Part shown: positions 61,416 to 64,000 of the stretch, piece by piece | How positions within the stretch are numbered: the first letter of the stretch is position 1 | Layout of the letters: each line of letters begins with the position of its first letter | NCBI RefSeq assembly: GCF_001425945.1 | Contig: NZ_LMEB01000007.1 | Location: 163-64,162 of the forward strand | Source: Brevundimonas sp. Root1279 | Lineage (GTDB): Bacteria > Pseudomonadota > Alphaproteobacteria > Caulobacterales > Caulobacteraceae | DNA length: 64,000 nucleotides | Direction of reading: 5' to 3' | Notes under the pieces: generated by a model | What the model saw: the letters and a program-made list of their open reading frames with translations, nothing else | Told to the model about the DNA's origin: nothing | The model's database searches: none | Made by a program: the position numbers and the translations under genes

Positions 61416-62717
61416 GTGAACCTCAGATCGCCCGCCTTCGCCCTTCTGTTCGCGGTCAGCCTGATCGCGGCGGCCGGCAATATGGCGCTGCAGTCGGTGC
61501 TGCCGGCGATCGGGCGCGAGTTCGGGCTGCGGGACAGCCTCGTCGCGGGCGCCTTCGCCATCTCGGCCCTGATGTGGACCTTCACCTCGGTATTCTGGGC
61601 GCGGCTGTCCGACACTCTCGGGCGCAAGCGGGTCATCCTGATCGGCCTGTCCGGCTTCGTCGCCTCCATGACAGGCTTCGGCCTGGCCGCGACCTCCGGG
61701 CTGGAGCATTGGCTCGGCCCGGTCCTCGCCTTCACCCTGATGGCGGTGGCGCGCACCATCTACGGCGTGTTCGGCTCGGCGGCGCCGATCGCGTCCCAGG
61801 CCTATGTCGCCGACCGCACCACGCCGGAGCAACGCACCCAGGCCATGTCGCTGCTGGCCTCGGCGCAAGGGCTGGGCACAGTGATCGGCCCGGCGTTGGC
61901 GCCGTTTTTCGTCCTGCCGCTCGTGGGTCTGGCCGGGCCCATGTACGCCTTCGCCCTGTGCGCCGGCGTGGTCCTGCTGGTCGTCTGGCGCCGCCTGCCC
62001 AGCGGGGAGGTTGTGCGCATTCCCTCGCCCAGCGGTCATCGCGGCAAGAGCGAGAAGGGACTGTGGCGCGACCGGCGCGTCCGCGACTACCTGCTGTACG
62101 GTCTGTTGGTCACCGGGGCGCAGGCGATCAACATCTCGGTGCTCGGCTTCCACATCATCGACGAGATGGCGGCGACGGGCGTGGCGGCGCGCGATTCCCA
62201 GCCCTTCATCGGCATCGCCATGCTGGCCGGCGCCGCCGCGACGCTGATGGCCCAGTGGGGCCTGATCCCTCTGCTGAAACTGCAGCCCCGCGACCTGATG
62301 CGCTGGGGCGGCGGCCTGGCCCTGGCCGGCAATCTGATGAGCATCGCCTCACCCGGCTACTATGGCGTCGTGATCGGCTACGCCGTGGTGTCGATGGGCG
62401 TCGGTTTCGCACGGCCCGGCTTCACCGCCGGGTCGTCCCTGTCCGTCGAAGCGCATGAGCAAGGAGCGGTGGCGGGCCTGATGATGGCGCTTGCGGGGCT
62501 CAGCTTCCTGCTGCCGCCCGTCGTCGGCGTCCTGCTCTACGAGTGGGCGGAACCCGCCCCCTTCATCGCCAATGCGGCGCTGCTGGCCGGGGCGGCTGTG
62601 CTCTGCTTCGTCAGCCCGCAACTACGCGCCGGGCCGCCGGACCTGCCCGATCGCGATGAGACGCCCTCGCCCGAGACCCCGCCGGCGTCGCAGCCCGGAC
62701 CAGAAGGCAACCGCTGA
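61416..62717 (+). CDS. MFS transporter (DHA1-like drug-proton antiporter type)
   Basis: A 433-residue protein with 12 predicted helices and a polar Pro/Glu-rich C-terminal tail. The motif A region is FWARLSDTLGRKRVILIGLSG between helices 2 and 3, and the motif C-like stretch is GLGTVIGPALAP. It starts at GTG 61416. The upstream gap carries the GANTC-rich repeat, so its expression could depend on DNA methylation state. The substrate is unknown; drug or metabolite export is typical. Confidence 0.88.
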   Translation: MNLRSPAFALLFAVSLIAAAGNMALQSVLPAIGREFGLRDSLVAGAFAISALMWTFTSVFWARLSDTLGRKRVILIGLSGFVASMTGFGLAATSGLEHWLGPVLAFTLMAVARTIYGVFGSAAPIASQAYVADRTTPEQRTQAMSLLASAQGLGTVIGPALAPFFVLPLVGLAGPMYAFALCAGVVLLVVWRRLPSGEVVRIPSPSGHRGKSEKGLWRDRRVRDYLLYGLLVTGAQAINISVLGFHIIDEMAATGVAARDSQPFIGIAMLAGAAATLMAQWGLIPLLKLQPRDLMRWGGGLALAGNLMSIASPGYYGVVIGYAVVSMGVGFARPGFTAGSSLSVEAHEQGAVAGLMMALAGLSFLLPPVVGVLLYEWAEPAPFIANAALLAGAAVLCFVSPQLRAGPPDLPDRDETPSPETPPASQPGPEGNR

Positions 62718-62765
62718 CACAGCAACGCCTTTTCTCGGACGGAAAGCCGTGCCAGAGCGAAAGGC

Positions 62766-63197
62766 ATGGAAACAGCCCGTATCGAAAAGCGTATCGGCAT
62801 TCGCGCCTCGACCGACCGCATCTGGGAGGTGATCCACGACCTGGGCTTCTGGGATCGGTGGAACCCGGTCGAGAAGAGCGTCGAGGGCGCCATCGCATTC
62901 GGCGGCGAGATCGCCTTGACCGAGGCGATCGAGGGCCTGCCTGAGCGGCGGGTCGTGGCCAAGGTCGGCGAATGGCAGCCCTACGCCCAGCTGGTCTGGG
63001 CCGAAAACCGCGGCCTGTGGTTCCGCTCGATGCGCTATTTCGAGATCGAGCAACTGGAGCCGGGCAGCTGCATCGCGTCGAACGGCTTCATCTTCAGCGG
63101 CCTGCGCGGCGAGATGTTCTTCGACAAGCACCGCAAGCATCTGCGCCATGCGGCCGATGCGGTGGCCGAGGCCTGGAAGGCCGCGGCCGAAGGCTGA
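62766..63197 (+). CDS. SRPBCC family protein (START-like fold)
   Basis: A 143-residue protein of the polyketide cyclase/SRPBCC superfamily. The N-terminal RIGIRASTDRIWEVIHDLGFWDRWNPVEKSVEG is the characteristic start of the helix-grip fold, and the C-terminal helix HRKHLRHAADAVAEAWKAAA closes the pocket. It binds a hydrophobic ligand of unknown nature. It is 48 bases downstream of the MFS gene on the same strand. It converges on tadC with adjoining stop codons. Confidence 0.88.
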   Translation: METARIEKRIGIRASTDRIWEVIHDLGFWDRWNPVEKSVEGAIAFGGEIALTEAIEGLPERRVVAKVGEWQPYAQLVWAENRGLWFRSMRYFEIEQLEPGSCIASNGFIFSGLRGEMFFDKHRKHLRHAADAVAEAWKAAAEG

Positions 63198-64000
63198 TCA
63201 GCCCTTCATCGTATCCTGGATGGTGATGATCGCCGGCGTCAGGATGACGATGAACAGCACCGGCAGGAAGAACAGGATCATCGGCACGGTCAGCTTGGCC
63301 GGAAGCGCCGCCGCCTTCTTTTCGGCGGCTGACAGGCGCAGCTCGCGGTTTTCCTTGGCCATGGTCCGCAGGGCCGTCCCCAGCGGGGTGCCGTAGGTCT
63401 CGGCCTGCGTCATGGCGGTGGCCACCGACTTCACGCCCGGGTGGTTCGTCCGCTTGGCCAGGCCGTCGTAGGCCATGCGGCGATCAGGCAGATAGCTCAG
63501 CTCGGCCGAAAGCAGGGTCATCTCCTCGGCCAGGTCGATGGACGAGCCGCCGATCTCCTGGCTGACCTTCTGGATCGCCGCCTCGATCGACATGCCGGCC
63601 TCGACGCAGATCAGCAGCAGGTCCAGCGCGTCCGGGAAGGCCTGCATGATCGAGGTGCGGCGCTTGGAGATGCGGTTCTCGAGATAGATGTTCGGCGCAT
63701 AGAAGCCGATCATCGTCGCCACCATGATGGCGACCACCCGCATCATCAGCGTCAGGCCGAAATCGTTGACGGCGAACAGGTAGACCGCCGTCGTCGCGAA
63801 GAAGACGAACGGCATCGAGAAGCGGAAGAAATAGAAGGTGGTCAGCGGCTTCGGGCCACGGAGGCCGGCCTGGGCCATCTTGTCGGCGACCTTGGGGTCC
63901 TCCAGAAGCTTGGTCAGGTTGAGGCGCTCGACGACGTCCTTCTTGAAGCCTTCGTCAGAGTGCCGCAGGTTCTGCGACCCTTGGGCGGCGATAGCCTGCC
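63198..64000 (-). CDS. tadC: TadC, type II secretion system F-domain protein of the Tad/Flp pilus (5' end beyond window)
   Basis: About 267 residues are visible and the frame is open to the window end, so the start lies outside. Helices at the visible N-terminal third (FYFFRFSMPFVFFATTAVYLF, VAIMVATMIGFYAPNIY) and at the C-terminus (LTVPMILFFLPVLFIVILTPAI) flank the T2SSF domain with PDALDLLLICVEAGMSIEAAI and LLSAELSYLPDRRMAYDGLAKR. The open part upstream of Met233 from the C-terminus (RLNLTKLLEDPKVADKMAQAG) is typical of TadC/CpaH. It forms the inner-membrane platform of the Tad pilus. Confidence 0.93.
   Translation of the reverse strand, partial: QAIAAQGSQNLRHSDEGFKKDVVERLNLTKLLEDPKVADKMAQAGLRGPKPLTTFYFFRFSMPFVFFATTAVYLFAVNDFGLTLMMRVVAIMVATMIGFYAPNIYLENRISKRRTSIMQAFPDALDLLLICVEAGMSIEAAIQKVSQEIGGSSIDLAEEMTLLSAELSYLPDRRMAYDGLAKRTNHPGVKSVATAMTQAETYGTPLGTALRTMAKENRELRLSAAEKKAAALPAKLTVPMILFFLPVLFIVILTPAIITIQDTMKG

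Overview
The window is about 68-70% G+C with dense, mostly 'housekeeping' gene content and looks like a chromosomal segment of a Caulobacteraceae bacterium, most likely Brevundimonas or a close relative (inference). The evidence is a canonical CpdR cell-cycle receiver, a TorF/Gcw_chp porin, a Tad pilus TadC gene, a TTGACG-type housekeeping promoter, clustered GANTC (CcrM-type) sites, and the rpmH-rnpA-yidC-engB order. No phage, plasmid, CRISPR array or classical insertion sequence is visible.

Layout. 1-4400: a chemoreceptor cut by the window edge, a porin, a degenerate receiver protein and a FixL/FixJ-like kinase-regulator pair that share a 20-bp operator-like motif. 4400-7000: tRNA-Val(GAC), cpdR, an N-formylglutamate amidohydrolase and, opposite it, a strong candidate small RNA with its own promoter and terminator. 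7000-11600: ppa, a Crp/Fnr regulator, and the polyhydroxyalkanoate genes phaA and phaR separated by a TrhA/hemolysin III gene. 11600-13050: a Mn2+ riboswitch in front of a GDT1-type Mn exporter gene, then a DUF559 nuclease gene enclosed by 68-bp inverted repeats. 13050-25400: a nucleotidyltransferase/metallophosphoesterase pair, a MASE1 hybrid kinase, a GST, nrdB, a lipoprotein, an oxidoreductase, a carboxylesterase, an orphan kinase and a TVP38 membrane protein. 25500-28520: rpmH-rnpA-yidC-engB. 28600-33470: hydrolase, flavin-dependent oxidoreductase, a tandem pair of small exported paralogues, and a pirin/beta-propeller operon. 33490-39700: an AsnC/Lrp regulator divergent from the complete branched-chain 2-oxoacid dehydrogenase genes (E1a, E1b, E2, E3). 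39900-42330: a lone PstS and a GT4 glycosyltransferase. 42400-47600: an AsnC/Lrp regulator divergent from putA, then two genes with stress-sigma-factor-like promoters. 47700-54000: small protein, MpaB-type oxygenase, HMG-CoA lyase, an ArnT-like and a GT2 glycosyltransferase, a PAP2 phosphatase. 54200-64000: nrdA, cupin/MFS pair, dapE, a 45-residue membrane protein, an M20 amidohydrolase, an MFS transporter behind a GANTC-rich repeat, a SRPBCC protein and tadC cut by the window edge.

How the genes fit together. Amino-acid catabolism is prominent: branched-chain 2-oxoacid dehydrogenase with its regulator, HMG-CoA lyase for leucine, PutA with its regulator, and the formylglutamate amidohydrolase. 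Acetyl-CoA from these routes could feed PhaA. The class Ia ribonucleotide reductase is split into nrdB and nrdA about 36 kb apart. Undecaprenyl-linked sugar modification is suggested by the divergent GT2/ArnT-like pair whose promoter region carries four GANTC sites.

The less ordinary content lies between the genes: the candidate sRNA, the DUF559 inverted-repeat unit and a smaller relative of its repeat, four loci built of 7-bp tandem units (three as inverted arrays), a 57-bp GANTC repeat, a 13-bp direct-repeat cluster and the FixJ-like operators.
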